DNA of 44,838 nucleotides, from NCBI GenBank assembly GCA_013314855.1, contig JABUEW010000021.1, forward strand, positions 1 through 44,838, given 5' to 3'. Shown piece after piece: positions 1 through 9,269 of the stretch (position 1 is the first letter of the stretch; every line of letters starts with the position of its first letter). Under the pieces are notes generated by a model. It did not search any database and was not told the origin of the DNA. It was given only the letters and a program-made list of their open reading frames with translations. Both the position numbers and the translations under genes were made by a program. Source of the stretch: Bacillota bacterium (GTDB lineage Bacteria; Bacillota; Clostridia; Acetivibrionales; DUMC01).

Positions 1-67
1 ATTTTATCATTTCTATATCTTCAGGACTAAATGTCCTACCTGAAAATGTTCTATTAGTATTGTTCAT
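1..67 (-). CDS. N-terminal stub of a transposase-like protein (runs off the window)
   Basis: An ATG read leftward from 67 opens a frame that stays open to the window edge (22 residues). A strong ribosome site (GGGGGAGGT on the minus strand, 81-90) lies 14 bases upstream, so the start is real. The short peptide contains a GRTFSPEDIE segment, which resembles the N terminus of DUF4338-type (DruA-like) transposases, but 22 residues are too few to be sure of the family. It diverges from the gene at 247. Confidence 0.4.
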   Translation of the reverse strand, partial: MNNTNRTFSGRTFSPEDIEMIK

Positions 68-246
68 GACTTGATTACCTACCTCCCCCAAGTCTACTAT
101 ACAATACTAATCTTGTACGTGTCCAACTCGGTTTTGCGAAAATATTTTTTTGCTACTCTCTATAACTCTTGTTTTCTCTTTCTTTTAAATTCGTGCTTCA
201 TCTCTGTGAAATATTAAGTTAAGTTGGATTTAGCGAGGTGTGATGT

Positions 247-2838
247 ATGAATAACAATATATGGCAGACAACTCCTATTAAATGGGATAGTATTAAAGAA
301 AATGAGCTTTGCAAGAAGTCATATTCCATATTATTAAAATGGTTGCCTTATGCGGAAAAACAGTACCAGGAGTGGGATATAAGAAAAAATTGCGGACACT
401 TTTTTGGAGGTTCCTACTGGTATGGACTGGAAACAGCAGGTACAGCCCTTGTATATGCAGTAATTGCAAGGCTCGGAGAATATGATGAAAAAATTACAGG
501 TATTCCGAGATCACAGGTACTAAAAAGAGCTGTTAGTGCCATACGATACCTGGGCTTTACTCATGATACCGGACCTGATGACTGTGTAAGAGTTCAAAGC
601 GCCAATCCTCACTGCAGTTTCAGAAAATGGGGAGGCAAGGGAGACGGATTTTTCCAGGCGAGTCAGCATGGAGTTCCAATTTCACAATTTGGACTTGCAG
701 CTTGGATATTATGGGATAAGTTAGATGATGAAACCCGTATTTTGGTACAAAATGTTTTATCAAATTATGCAGACAGTTGGTCGAAAGAAAAACCGAGAAA
801 TGGTACATACTTTGATACCCAATGTGAGGAAAATGGGTGGACAGCTCTTGGTATAGCTATAGCAGCTGTAATGTTTTCCAAACATCAAAATGCAGAATTA
901 TGGAGACAAAAGGCAATTGAGTGGCTATTATGTGCGTGTACCACATATCTTGACAGGTTTAATAGAAGCAATTATCTTGGCAAACCCTTGGCAGGAGGCT
1001 GGATTAACAGCATCACGATACATCCGGATTATACAACTGAGAATCATGGATTCGTGCACCCGAATTACCTCAGTGCCGGATTGATTTTTGGAGGACATAT
1101 TTCTTTGTTTAACCTGCTTGCAGGACAGGAAATTGTACCCAACCCCTTTCTGCATTGGGATGATATTTATGAAAAGGCTTTGAAAGTATGGACAATGTAT
1201 GATGGCCTGATAACACCCATACAGGGTCAAGACTGGTGGTATAACCAACAAGCCGGTACAGCCGTAGTACATGCATATTTGAATATATTTAAAAAGAATG
1301 AGGATGCTGCTTCTCTTGAAAGAATGGCATTGGAAAGCGTTGCAAAAATTCAGGACAGCAACAAAAACGGCTGTTTATATGAAGCCAGGGGTGAAGAATG
1401 CAGGATTACTGAATTCCAGACAGCAAAAGATATGGAACACCAGGCAGCCTGTGGTATTGCGAAAATATATCTTTTACATTGTTTTGGAGGGGAAGGTAAA
1501 ATTCCAACCAGCAAAGAAGAATTAAATCTGAAATTAAAAGGAGTATACAACTATCCTTACGGCAACAGCATTATTCACAGGACCCAAAATAGTTTCAGCT
1601 GCTTTAGCTGGAGAAATTGTGTAATGGCTCTTACCCTCCCTCAAAAAGGTATGTGGACTGTTACAGCTATGATTTCCAGTTATACGGGTGTAGTAAAGTT
1701 GAGAGACAACAAACAAAATACTGAATCAACTTGCATCCTGAATACTGAAATTAACGATGAACAGGGCAATAAATCAAACAAGATATCAAATAAGAACTCA
1801 AATAACAGCTTGAATTTTGGAATAACGAATGAAGATGTAATAAGAAATGTGATAGATGAGAACATAATACCCAGAGAGGACGGTTTTGCAGTAACTGCAA
1901 GGATTGAAAGGGGACGAAGGGAATTATTACAGGATGTTTCATTTGTTGCCCTTCCGGACGGAAACACTGTTTATATTGAGAAATTTACGGCTGCTGAAGA
2001 TTGTATGGTAGAAGAAATGAAAACGGGTACCATTGGCATAAGAAATGAGCATTATGGCTATATGCCTAATGTTGCAAAAGGATATAGGAATGTTTACCTG
2101 GAAGGAGATAAAATTGAAACTTTTGAAGGGTACTATGGAAAAGATCCGGATAGGATAGTTGAATGGCAGAATGTGTCTTATATTAATATTGATAATGAAA
2201 TCGGATATATAATATTTAATAACAATTCCGTCGAATATGTAAACAAGCATCAATATCCCAAATGGAAAGGAATTGAGGATATTCTTACTCTTAATAAATG
2301 CAGAGAACCGTTCTCTTTATCAAAAGGCAGTTCATTAGAGCCATTCATTCTTATTTCTTTACCTAATTGTACTTATAAAGAAACTGCTGAATTGGCTAAA
2401 AATGTTACTGTATTAAATGTAGATGACCATAATGTGAGTATGTTGATTTTTAATAATTTCCTTATTTATTGCAACCGTGAATACAGTAATATTTCGGCTG
2501 CGGGATATATTGATCTGAGTACAAATAGCAGTATAAATAACAACAGCAACTCAATATATCTTTTCAAAGGGCATAACAGAATTGAAAAAAACAAATATAT
2601 CTGGAATGGAGATATTAGCAAAAGAGAATCAGGCTGGCATCAGTCTGGCTTTGTTTTGCATGACCTGAAAAATACAGATATTTCAGATATTTCACTAGAT
2701 ATTGATATAGCTGCAAACAACAGGGCAGTATTTTGCAACTCTTCGGATAAAGAAATTAGTTTCAAAGTAGAAGCCGTTTGTTCGGGAGTTATATATGATA
2801 TAGTACTGAAGCCCCAACAGTATAGAATATGCACATGA
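247..2838 (+). CDS. Large protein of alpha/alpha-toroid type, polysaccharide-lyase-like, function unknown
   Basis: An 863-residue protein without signal peptide or membrane segments, so probably cytoplasmic. The start at 247 follows GAGGTG at 235-240. The first ~420 residues are rich in Trp, Tyr and amphipathic helices and hold an ENHGFVHPNY motif near residues 265-274; that composition and an Asn-His pair are reminiscent of (alpha/alpha) toroid glycan lyases and heparinase II/III-like proteins. The C-terminal half is predicted-strand rich, as in the beta-sandwich domains that follow such toroids, and has an Asn/Ser-rich stretch around residues 500-525. Toroid plus beta-sandwich order fits a lyase or hydrolase acting on imported oligosaccharides, but I do not recognise a named family and no catalytic residue can be assigned. 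Confidence 0.6.
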   Translation: MNNNIWQTTPIKWDSIKENELCKKSYSILLKWLPYAEKQYQEWDIRKNCGHFFGGSYWYGLETAGTALVYAVIARLGEYDEKITGIPRSQVLKRAVSAIRYLGFTHDTGPDDCVRVQSANPHCSFRKWGGKGDGFFQASQHGVPISQFGLAAWILWDKLDDETRILVQNVLSNYADSWSKEKPRNGTYFDTQCEENGWTALGIAIAAVMFSKHQNAELWRQKAIEWLLCACTTYLDRFNRSNYLGKPLAGGWINSITIHPDYTTENHGFVHPNYLSAGLIFGGHISLFNLLAGQEIVPNPFLHWDDIYEKALKVWTMYDGLITPIQGQDWWYNQQAGTAVVHAYLNIFKKNEDAASLERMALESVAKIQDSNKNGCLYEARGEECRITEFQTAKDMEHQAACGIAKIYLLHCFGGEGKIPTSKEELNLKLKGVYNYPYGNSIIHRTQNSFSCFSWRNCVMALTLPQKGMWTVTAMISSYTGVVKLRDNKQNTESTCILNTEINDEQGNKSNKISNKNSNNSLNFGITNEDVIRNVIDENIIPREDGFAVTARIERGRRELLQDVSFVALPDGNTVYIEKFTAAEDCMVEEMKTGTIGIRNEHYGYMPNVAKGYRNVYLEGDKIETFEGYYGKDPDRIVEWQNVSYINIDNEIGYIIFNNNSVEYVNKHQYPKWKGIEDILTLNKCREPFSLSKGSSLEPFILISLPNCTYKETAELAKNVTVLNVDDHNVSMLIFNNFLIYCNREYSNISAAGYIDLSTNSSINNNSNSIYLFKGHNRIEKNKYIWNGDISKRESGWHQSGFVLHDLKNTDISDISLDIDIAANNRAVFCNSSDKEISFKVEAVCSGVIYDIVLKPQQYRICT

Positions 2839-3149
2839 ATGTCTTTAGCGAAGGCACATATTAGCTATAGCTTCCTTGTCCCTACAGTCTCAAAAAAGGT
2901 GATTTTTTCATTCCCAAAGAGAGTGACTGCTAACAGGACCATTTCTTAAAACCGTGGTCTATGCCATATGCTTAAGTATATTGTACAACATTTTAAGTTA
3001 TGTTTCATCAATTTTTGTGCCGGATAATGCCCGGCGTGGTGGTTAATTTGAAAATCTACACAATCCATCACTTGAATTTTACTTGAACTCAGGTAGAGGG
3101 AGGTATATAATCATATTATACGATAGCTATGTATTGGAGGTAAATTATT
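2839..3149. other. Intergenic region, 311 bases, no gene seen
   Basis: No coding frame with a ribosome site was found. It contains a short GC hairpin (GCCGG/CCGGC, 3019-3035) without a following T-run and a weak A/T-rich dyad near 2895-2911. The end carries GGAGG (3136-3140) for the truncated gene that follows. No recognisable riboswitch. Confidence 0.5.
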
Positions 3150-3380
3150 GTGCTGTCAGTTCGGGAAAACTATATTAGAAATGCAAGATTTGCCAACCCT
3201 GAATGGATACCTTCAAGTGTCCACATCAGTAATGCTTCATGGGACCAATTGAGATATGATCTCGAAGAAGTGGCTTTAGAGCATCCGGATTTTTTTCCGT
3301 ATGTTAAAGAAGGATGGAGGGATTACGATAATTTCGACTTCGGAAATGCCTATACAAAGGGAAAACCAATTATATGTTGA
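3150..3380 (+). pseudogene. N-terminal fragment of a URO-D/methyltransferase-family protein
   Basis: A 76-residue frame opened by GTG after GGAGG. Segments such as NARFANPEWIPSSVHISNAS and DFFPYVKEGWRDYDNFDFG resemble the extreme N terminus of uroporphyrinogen decarboxylase-like proteins of anaerobes (family normally ~350-400 residues), then a stop follows. The rest of the gene is missing: the next 100 bases lead directly into the alcohol dehydrogenase gene. The retained start and ribosome site suggest a 3' deletion. The family assignment rests on remembered similarity and is moderately sure; it could also be expressed as a small peptide. Confidence 0.55.
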
Positions 3381-3480
3381 AAATAATGCCAGAACACTAT
3401 ATAATAGGGCAATAAGGATGGGCAGATACAAATGAGGTATTGAGTGAATATTATTGTTATGTTTGAAGGAGATGGTTTTT

Positions 3481-4650
3481 ATGGTAAACTTTGATTTTAT
3501 AAGCCCAACCAAAATTATCTTTGGGAAAGGTACCGAGAACCGTGTGGGAGAGGAAACTGCAAAATACGGCAAAAAGGTTCTCTTGCACTACGGAGGGGGC
3601 AGCATAAAGAAAACCGGCCTTTATGATAAGGTGATACAATCTCTCAAACAAGCAGGTATTGACTTTATAGAACTTTCAGGAGTAAAACCTAACCCCAGGT
3701 TAAGTCTTGTAAAGGAAGGTATTAAAATCTGCAGGGAGAATGACATTGATTTTATCCTTGCAGTTGGAGGAGGAAGTGCAATTGACTCGGCAAAGGCTAT
3801 AGGTGTAGGAGTACCATATAACGGGGATGTATGGGACTTTTACTCAGGAAAGGCAGAACCAAAGGAATCTCTTCCTGTAGGTGTTGTCCTCACCATAGCG
3901 GCAGCGGGAAGTGAAGCTAGTAAAAGTTCTGTTATTACTAATGAAGACGGATGGTACAAGAGAGGGCTTAATGTTGATATTATAAGGCCAAAATTTGCTA
4001 TAATGAATCCGGAACTTACCTTTACATTACCGACTTATCAGACTGCGTGCGGGGCTGCTGATATTATGGCACATATAATGGAGAGGTATTTTACAAACAC
4101 GCCCAATGTAGAACTTACAGATAGGCTATGCGAAGCAGCGCTGAAAACTGTAATTAACAATGCGCCTATAGCTTTAGAAGAACCTGATAATTATAATGCA
4201 AGAGCGGAAATAATGTGGACAGGAACTCTTGCTCATAATGACCTTTTAGGAACCGGTAGGATTGGAGACTGGACTTCTCACCAAATTGAACATGAATTGA
4301 GTGGAATATATGACATTGCTCATGGTGCAGGACTTGCTATTGTTTTCCCTGCATGGATGAAATATGTTTATAAAAATAACATAAACAGGTTTGCACAGTT
4401 TGCAACAAGGGTGTGGGATGTTGAATATTGTTTTGAATCTCCCGAAAGAACGGCATTAGAGGGAATAAATAGGTTGGAGAAGTTTTTTAAAGAGATAGGA
4501 CTTCCGACTACGCTTAAAGGTGCGGGTATACCCGGCGACAGGCTGGAAGAAATGGCTGAAAAATGTAAAATGACAAACGGTAATACTGTAGGTAAGTTTG
4601 TGGAACTGACAAGAAAAGATGTTTTAAATATCCTGAAACTTGCACTGTAA
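3481..4650 (+). CDS. Iron-containing alcohol dehydrogenase (butanol-dehydrogenase-like)
   Basis: A 389-residue group III (Fe-type) alcohol dehydrogenase, expected to interconvert aldehydes and primary alcohols with NAD(P)H in the cytoplasm during fermentation. The dinucleotide loop GGGSAIDSAKAIG lies near residues 96-108, and the metal-binding region includes ADIMAHIMERYF, SHQIEHELSG and IAHGAGLAIVFPAWMKY with the expected Asp/His ligands. Length and order match the BdhA/YqhD branch. An upstream in-frame Met at 3454 exists, but AAGGAG at 3466-3471 sits nine bases before 3481, so 3481 is preferred. Substrate is not predictable. The glycosidase gene follows after 55 bases. Confidence 0.9.
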   Translation: MVNFDFISPTKIIFGKGTENRVGEETAKYGKKVLLHYGGGSIKKTGLYDKVIQSLKQAGIDFIELSGVKPNPRLSLVKEGIKICRENDIDFILAVGGGSAIDSAKAIGVGVPYNGDVWDFYSGKAEPKESLPVGVVLTIAAAGSEASKSSVITNEDGWYKRGLNVDIIRPKFAIMNPELTFTLPTYQTACGAADIMAHIMERYFTNTPNVELTDRLCEAALKTVINNAPIALEEPDNYNARAEIMWTGTLAHNDLLGTGRIGDWTSHQIEHELSGIYDIAHGAGLAIVFPAWMKYVYKNNINRFAQFATRVWDVEYCFESPERTALEGINRLEKFFKEIGLPTTLKGAGIPGDRLEEMAEKCKMTNGNTVGKFVELTRKDVLNILKLAL

Positions 4651-4705
4651 AGATATTGAAGTTACAATAATTTTAAATAACAGGAGTAGGGGGAACAGGT
4701 GTATT

Positions 4706-6475
4706 ATGTCAGGGAAAAGGTTGTCAACAGGGAGCATACCAACAGTAAAAGCAACAGCAGGTAAAATAAAGACAGCAGGAAAATCCATAGCAGTTGCTTT
4801 TCTTGTATTGGCAGTTTTATTCCCCTGCCGGACTTCCGGTTCATCCCTGCCCTCTGAAGACACCGGGACAGGAGCGGACGCCGGTGGCTTTAAATTTAAT
4901 ATGTCGTATATACATTACAACGATAAGGATTCTTACATAAAATATGTAGAAAATGCAAAGGGAGCAATCAGCGAGGTTTCTCCAAATTATTTTAATTTAA
5001 GCCAAACCGGTTCTTTACTCATTTCTTCCACAATAGATGAGAATTTCATTAGTGAAATGCATAAAAGGGGAATTAAAGTTGTACCTTTTCTCAGCAACCA
5101 ATGGGACAGAACTTCGGGAAGACTTGCTTTGAGTAAAAGACATAAGTTATCGGATGAGATTGCCGCTGTGATAGAAAAGCATAACCTGGATGGAATTAAT
5201 ATTGACATTGAAAACCTTACCGAAAAAGACAGGGATAGATACGCTGATTTTGTGAGGTTGTTAAGAAGCAAGCTTCCGAGAGATAAAACTATTGCTGTGG
5301 CTGTTGCTGCCAATCCAAAGGGTATAACAACCGGATGGTATGGCTCCTACGATTATGAGGCTCTGGCAAAGTACAGTGATTATTTAATGGTTATGGCTTA
5401 TGATGAGCATTATGCAGGTGGGCCTTCAGGGCCTGTGGCAAGTATAGACTTTGTTGAAAATTCTATTAAATACGCAGTGGAAAGAGTGCCTAAAGAAAAG
5501 ATTGTATTGGGAATACCTTTTTATGGCAGAATATGGAGGAGTGGCGGAGGAGTAAGCGGACAGGGTTTAAGCCTTAAAATGGTGGAAAGCCTTGTCGCAA
5601 GCTATAGAGGGAGTGTTATTTTTAGTAATGCCTATCTTTCTCCAAAGGCTACCATCACTATAAAGTCCAGTGATAAAAAACCTGTTATAAACGGAAGTGA
5701 ATTGCGTCCGGGCACATATACAATATGGTACGAAAATGAGGAATCTATAAAACACAAGTTAAGCCTTGTTAAGAAGTATGGCCTCAAAGGCACTGGAAGC
5801 TGGAGCCTGGGGCAGGAAACGCCAGATATATGGAATTATTATAACCTCTGGCTTAACGGGTACTATTATACTGATTGCGAGGGACACTGGGCTCAAAACC
5901 CTATAATATTTGTATTAAACAACGGATGGATAGAAGCAAAAGACAAAACCGGATTTGCACCTGATAAACCCCTTACCCGGGCAGAGGCTGCTGTAGCTAT
6001 TGTACGGGCTCTTCAACTTGAAGAATATAAGGAAAAAGGAAATGAAGGTAAAATTGTTTTTAATGATATATCCGGACATTGGGCCAAAAAAGAAATTGAA
6101 ATTGCCATACAGCATAGAATAGTTATGGGAAAGGGGGATGGCACCTTTTCTCCTGATGAGCCGGTGACGCGGGAGGAAATGTCTGTTATGTTGGACAGAG
6201 CGCTTATAGCAAGCAGGGGACTGGCCTTAAACTTAAGCCGGGGAATTAATTCCAATACAACAAATGCTAATAGCAATATTTCTCATAACAATACAAGTAT
6301 AGAGATATGTTATAAGGATGTAAGCAGGGAAGTATGCGAATGGTCATATGACTCAATAGTAAGGATGTCACAACTGGGGATATTTACCGGCTCGACTGAT
6401 GGAAAGTTCAACCCTAAAGAAAAAATTAGCAGGGCTGAAATGTCGGCATTGCTATATAGAATATGGGGAAAGTAA
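4706..6475 (+). CDS. Secreted GH18 glycosidase with three S-layer homology domains (copy 1)
   Basis: A 589-residue exported protein: basic N terminus, hydrophobic signal segment (~residues 25-45), a glycoside hydrolase family 18 TIM barrel (~50-385), and three SLH repeats (~390-589). The catalytic signature DGINIDIEN is present with the proton-donor Glu near residue 169. The barrel resembles the YaaH/chitinase-like branch acting on peptidoglycan or chitin-type GlcNAc polymers; the SLH repeats should anchor it to the cell-wall polymer, so it probably acts at the cell surface. The start at 4706 follows a GGGGGAA tract; earlier in-frame starts give an unlikely N terminus. It is a close tandem paralogue of the next gene. 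Confidence 0.88.
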   Translation: MSGKRLSTGSIPTVKATAGKIKTAGKSIAVAFLVLAVLFPCRTSGSSLPSEDTGTGADAGGFKFNMSYIHYNDKDSYIKYVENAKGAISEVSPNYFNLSQTGSLLISSTIDENFISEMHKRGIKVVPFLSNQWDRTSGRLALSKRHKLSDEIAAVIEKHNLDGINIDIENLTEKDRDRYADFVRLLRSKLPRDKTIAVAVAANPKGITTGWYGSYDYEALAKYSDYLMVMAYDEHYAGGPSGPVASIDFVENSIKYAVERVPKEKIVLGIPFYGRIWRSGGGVSGQGLSLKMVESLVASYRGSVIFSNAYLSPKATITIKSSDKKPVINGSELRPGTYTIWYENEESIKHKLSLVKKYGLKGTGSWSLGQETPDIWNYYNLWLNGYYYTDCEGHWAQNPIIFVLNNGWIEAKDKTGFAPDKPLTRAEAAVAIVRALQLEEYKEKGNEGKIVFNDISGHWAKKEIEIAIQHRIVMGKGDGTFSPDEPVTREEMSVMLDRALIASRGLALNLSRGINSNTTNANSNISHNNTSIEICYKDVSREVCEWSYDSIVRMSQLGIFTGSTDGKFNPKEKISRAEMSALLYRIWGK

Positions 6476-6477
6476 AT

Positions 6478-6510
6478 AAAATATAATGAAAATATAATGA
6501 AAATATAATG
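6478..6510 (+). repeat. Three tandem 11-base repeats, each with TATAAT
   Basis: The unit AAAATATAATG occurs three times in a row between the two GH18 genes. Each copy contains a perfect -10 hexamer, so it may be a slippage product in or near a promoter, but no well-placed -35 box is evident. Confidence 0.7.
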
Positions 6511-6614
6511 TGACTAAGGGAAAAAAATCAGGAAATTTGTAAGTTTACATAAATTATGTGTTGAATTTTCTGACTGGATTCTGTATCCTAAATAATGAGG
6601 GGGGTACAGAAGCT

Positions 6615-8324
6615 ATGTTTGGAAAGAGGTTAATTACATCATTACTAACTTTAATATTAATTGCATTTATTATTGTTTACCCATATTCAGCACGATCATT
6701 TGCAAATGCTTTAGATTATAAGTTTAATATGTCATATATATACTTTGAAGATAAAGCCAATTATCTGGCCTGTATAGAAAACACAAAGGGCTCAATAAAC
6801 GAAATATCCCCCGGTTATTTTGATCTTAATACGGACGGGAGTCTAAAGCTTTCTTCCACAATAGATACGAATTTTATCAGTAAAATGCATAAAAAGGGTA
6901 TCAGGGTTGTCCCTTTCCTGAGCAATCACTGGGACAGGTCTTTGGGAAGGATGGCGTTGAGCAAAAGGGACAAGCTGGCTGATCAGATTATTAATGCTAT
7001 CATAGAATATAATCTGGATGGTGTTAATGTAGACCTGGAAAACTTGAATGAAGAAGACAGGGATAATTATACTGATTTTGTAAAGTTATTAAGTCAAAAG
7101 CTTCCTGAAGGAAAGATTCTTGCAGTGGCTGTTGCCTGCAACCCCAAAGGATTGACAAAAGGGTGGCACGGTTCTTACGATTATGCTGCATTAGGCAAAT
7201 ACAGCGATTATTTAATGGTTATGGCTTATGATGAACACTACAGCGGCGGTAGTGCAGGACCTGTAGCCGGTATTAAATTTGTTGAGGATTCAATAAAATA
7301 TGCCCTGGAAAGAGTTCCTAAGGAGAAGATAGTTTTGGGAATACCGTTTTTCGGTCGTATATGGAAAAACGGCGGTGGAATAAGTGGACAGGGTGCAAGC
7401 TTAAATGATATTGAAATGCTGATTGCAAAATACAGGGGACAGGTTAGTTTTGACTATGCATCTTTTTCCCCAAGGGCGGTTATCACTATAAAATCCAGTG
7501 ATGAAAAACCGTATATATATGGTAAAAAATTAGATGCGGGGACATATACAATATGGTATGAGAATGAGCAGTCGATAAAACAAAAGCTAAGCCTGGTTAA
7601 AAAATATGGCCTGAAAGGTACAGGAAGCTGGAGCCTTGGACAGGAGACGCCTAACACATGGGATTATTACAGCCTTTGGCTTAATGGGCATTATTATACG
7701 GATGCCCAGGGTCATTGGGCTTTAAAATCTATAATTTTTGTTGCCAGTAAGGGCTGGATGATAGGAAATGGTAGCTCAAGCTTCGCTCCTGATAAGCCGC
7801 TTACCCGTGCAGAGGCTGCAGTTGTATTGGTGCGCGCCTTGGGATTGAAAGGGGAAGCAATGGAAACGGAAGTGAGCAGTAGCGAAGAAGTTGCCAGTAG
7901 CCAAAATGATGAGAATATGGAGAAAGAAGAACCCATTATTTTTACTGATATATCGGAACACTGGGCAAAAAATGAAATTGAAATTGCTGCACAACATAGA
8001 ATTGTGCTCGGTAGAGGTGACGGGACTTTTGGCCCCGACCAGCCCATAACAAGGGAAGAATTGGCTGTTTTGGTAAACAGGGTACTGTTATCTGACAGGA
8101 ATACTCTTGCCAGCAGGGGTAACAGTATTAATGATAATAATAATAGTATTAGTATTGTTTATAAAGATGTAAGTGAGGATACCTGTACCTGGTCATACAA
8201 TTCAATAATAGCCATGACAAGTATGGGAGTTATTACCGGAACTCCTGATGGAAGGTTTCTTCCAAAAGAAAAGGCCAGTCGTGCAGAAATGGCAACTTTG
8301 CTGTACAGGGTATGGGGGTATTGA
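6615..8324 (+). CDS. Secreted GH18 glycosidase with three S-layer homology domains (copy 2)
   Basis: A 569-residue paralogue of the preceding protein with the same order: signal peptide (hydrophobic residues ~7-28, likely cleavage after SARSFA), GH18 barrel with DGVNVDLEN (catalytic Glu near residue 142), and three C-terminal SLH repeats. Long blocks are shared with copy 1, for example the LMVMAYDEHY and GIPFFGRIW regions, pointing to a tandem duplication that has since diverged mainly at the signal peptide and in the linkers between SLH units; copy 2 has a Glu/Ser-rich insert between SLH 1 and 2. The start at 6615 follows GAGGGGGGT. Expected role: cell-surface hydrolysis of GlcNAc-containing polymers. 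Confidence 0.88.
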   Translation: MFGKRLITSLLTLILIAFIIVYPYSARSFANALDYKFNMSYIYFEDKANYLACIENTKGSINEISPGYFDLNTDGSLKLSSTIDTNFISKMHKKGIRVVPFLSNHWDRSLGRMALSKRDKLADQIINAIIEYNLDGVNVDLENLNEEDRDNYTDFVKLLSQKLPEGKILAVAVACNPKGLTKGWHGSYDYAALGKYSDYLMVMAYDEHYSGGSAGPVAGIKFVEDSIKYALERVPKEKIVLGIPFFGRIWKNGGGISGQGASLNDIEMLIAKYRGQVSFDYASFSPRAVITIKSSDEKPYIYGKKLDAGTYTIWYENEQSIKQKLSLVKKYGLKGTGSWSLGQETPNTWDYYSLWLNGHYYTDAQGHWALKSIIFVASKGWMIGNGSSSFAPDKPLTRAEAAVVLVRALGLKGEAMETEVSSSEEVASSQNDENMEKEEPIIFTDISEHWAKNEIEIAAQHRIVLGRGDGTFGPDQPITREELAVLVNRVLLSDRNTLASRGNSINDNNNSISIVYKDVSEDTCTWSYNSIIAMTSMGVITGTPDGRFLPKEKASRAEMATLLYRVWGY

Positions 8325-8363
8325 CAAATACTCTAACATGATATAGTATGTTACTGTGATATG

Positions 8364-8394
8364 CTCTATAGGTTGATGATTTCAGCCTATAGAG
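8364..8394. other. 9-bp perfect inverted repeat downstream of the GH18 pair
   Basis: CTCTATAGG and CCTATAGAG flank a 13-base loop, about 40 bases after the stop. There is no T-run after it, so it may be a 3'-end hairpin or factor-dependent terminator rather than a standard intrinsic terminator. Confidence 0.5.
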
Positions 8395-8477
8395 TCATAA
8401 TCCGGCATACAGGGCGGCGTATTTGTATATTTCTATTTATTGTTATTCTTGTATGTATATGATACATGGTGGAATGC

Positions 8478-8553
8478 GCTGGGGTAGCTCAGTCGGTAGA
8501 GCAAATGATTCGTAATCATTAGGTCGAGGGTTCGAGTCCCTTCCTCAGCTCCA
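8478..8553 (+). tRNA. tRNA-Thr (anticodon CGT), CCA encoded
   Basis: All four arms can be drawn: acceptor GCTGGGG/CCTCAGC with one G-T pair, D arm GCTC/GAGC, anticodon stem AATGA/TCATT enclosing TTCGTAA with anticodon CGT at 8511-8513, and T arm with TTCGAGT loop. The 3' CCA is encoded. CGT reads the Thr codon ACG. The gene's 3' end borders a decayed integrase, a usual attachment position for integrative elements. Confidence 0.95.
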
Positions 8554-8564
8554 GATTAAAAGCC

Positions 8565-8596
8565 GCTAAACTCAATATTTTAGCTGTTTTTATTTT
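8565..8596 (+). terminator. Intrinsic terminator after tRNA-Thr
   Basis: GCTAAA (8565-8570) pairs with TTTAGC (8579-8584) and is followed by a T-rich tract. The stem is short, so strength is uncertain. Confidence 0.55.
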
Positions 8597-8632
8597 ATTA
8601 TTGATGAATTATAAAAACGTTTAAAAAGGTTT

Positions 8633-8668
8633 AAAAGTTGTGAAAATTTACTTAAAAAGTTGTGAAAA
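8633..8668. repeat. Two direct repeats AAAAGTTGTGAAAA between tRNA and integrase relic
   Basis: Identical 14-mers at 8633-8646 and 8655-8668, 22 bases apart, just inside the presumed attachment site. Tandem short repeats here are typical of integrase arm-binding sites; that role is inferred from position only. Confidence 0.5.
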
Positions 8669-8671
8669 AAG

Positions 8672-9254
8672 TTAGTCTTTAGAGGGCGTTTCATAAAGTG
8701 ATTCAAGCTTTTTAATAGTTTTTTGCTTCCTTTCATCCTAGATATGAGTATAAATTTTTCTCATTATGCTCACATCAATTTTATCTGCTATTGCTGCTTT
8801 AAATATTTGATTTAAAGTAATCCTTACTTTGTGTGCTGACTTTTAGAGCTTTTAATGCTTTTTAAAAATGTTTGTACTTGCGTAGATGTTTATCTCTTTG
8901 ATTTTTTTTGCTACCAAGTGCAGTATTGATATGATTATTTATACAGTTTTGATACATTTTCTGAGTCTGTATTGCTCCTTCGCCTTTTTTATACGCATTA
9001 TACCATTGCACCATGTAACTTTCCAAAGTAGGATTTTTATTAACATCGTGTTCTTAATTATGTTTATACTTCATTTCAATATATTTACTTTCAACTTCTT
9101 CCGGAGTGCTTCCATATATGAAATGCTTTTTACCACTGATTGTAAGCGTGGTATAAAAACCACCCCTTGTATGAGGACTTATTTTCATTTGGCATCCAAC
9201 TATTCTTTTATTATGTGCCTTATATCCTCTATATTCTCTGCATTTCCCCTTGAC
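8672..9254 (-). pseudogene. Decayed tyrosine-recombinase integrase
   Basis: Read leftward, the first part encodes an arm-binding domain (GGFYTTLTISGKKHFIYGST, then PEEVESKYIEMK), an in-frame stop at 9054-9056, and a core-binding domain (TLESYMVQWYNAYKKGEGAI, then CINNHINTALGS). After a frameshift the phrase LNQIFKAAIADKI appears, and the sequence then jumps to a C-terminal tail with IYTHI, a stop, and a Lys-rich helix. Most of the catalytic domain, including the Arg-His-Arg region, is deleted. The gene is transcribed toward the tRNA, as expected for an element inserted in the tRNA 3' end. A plus-strand frame at 8886-9332 is its antisense shadow. Confidence 0.75.
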
Positions 9255-9269
9255 TTAATCACCCTAAAG

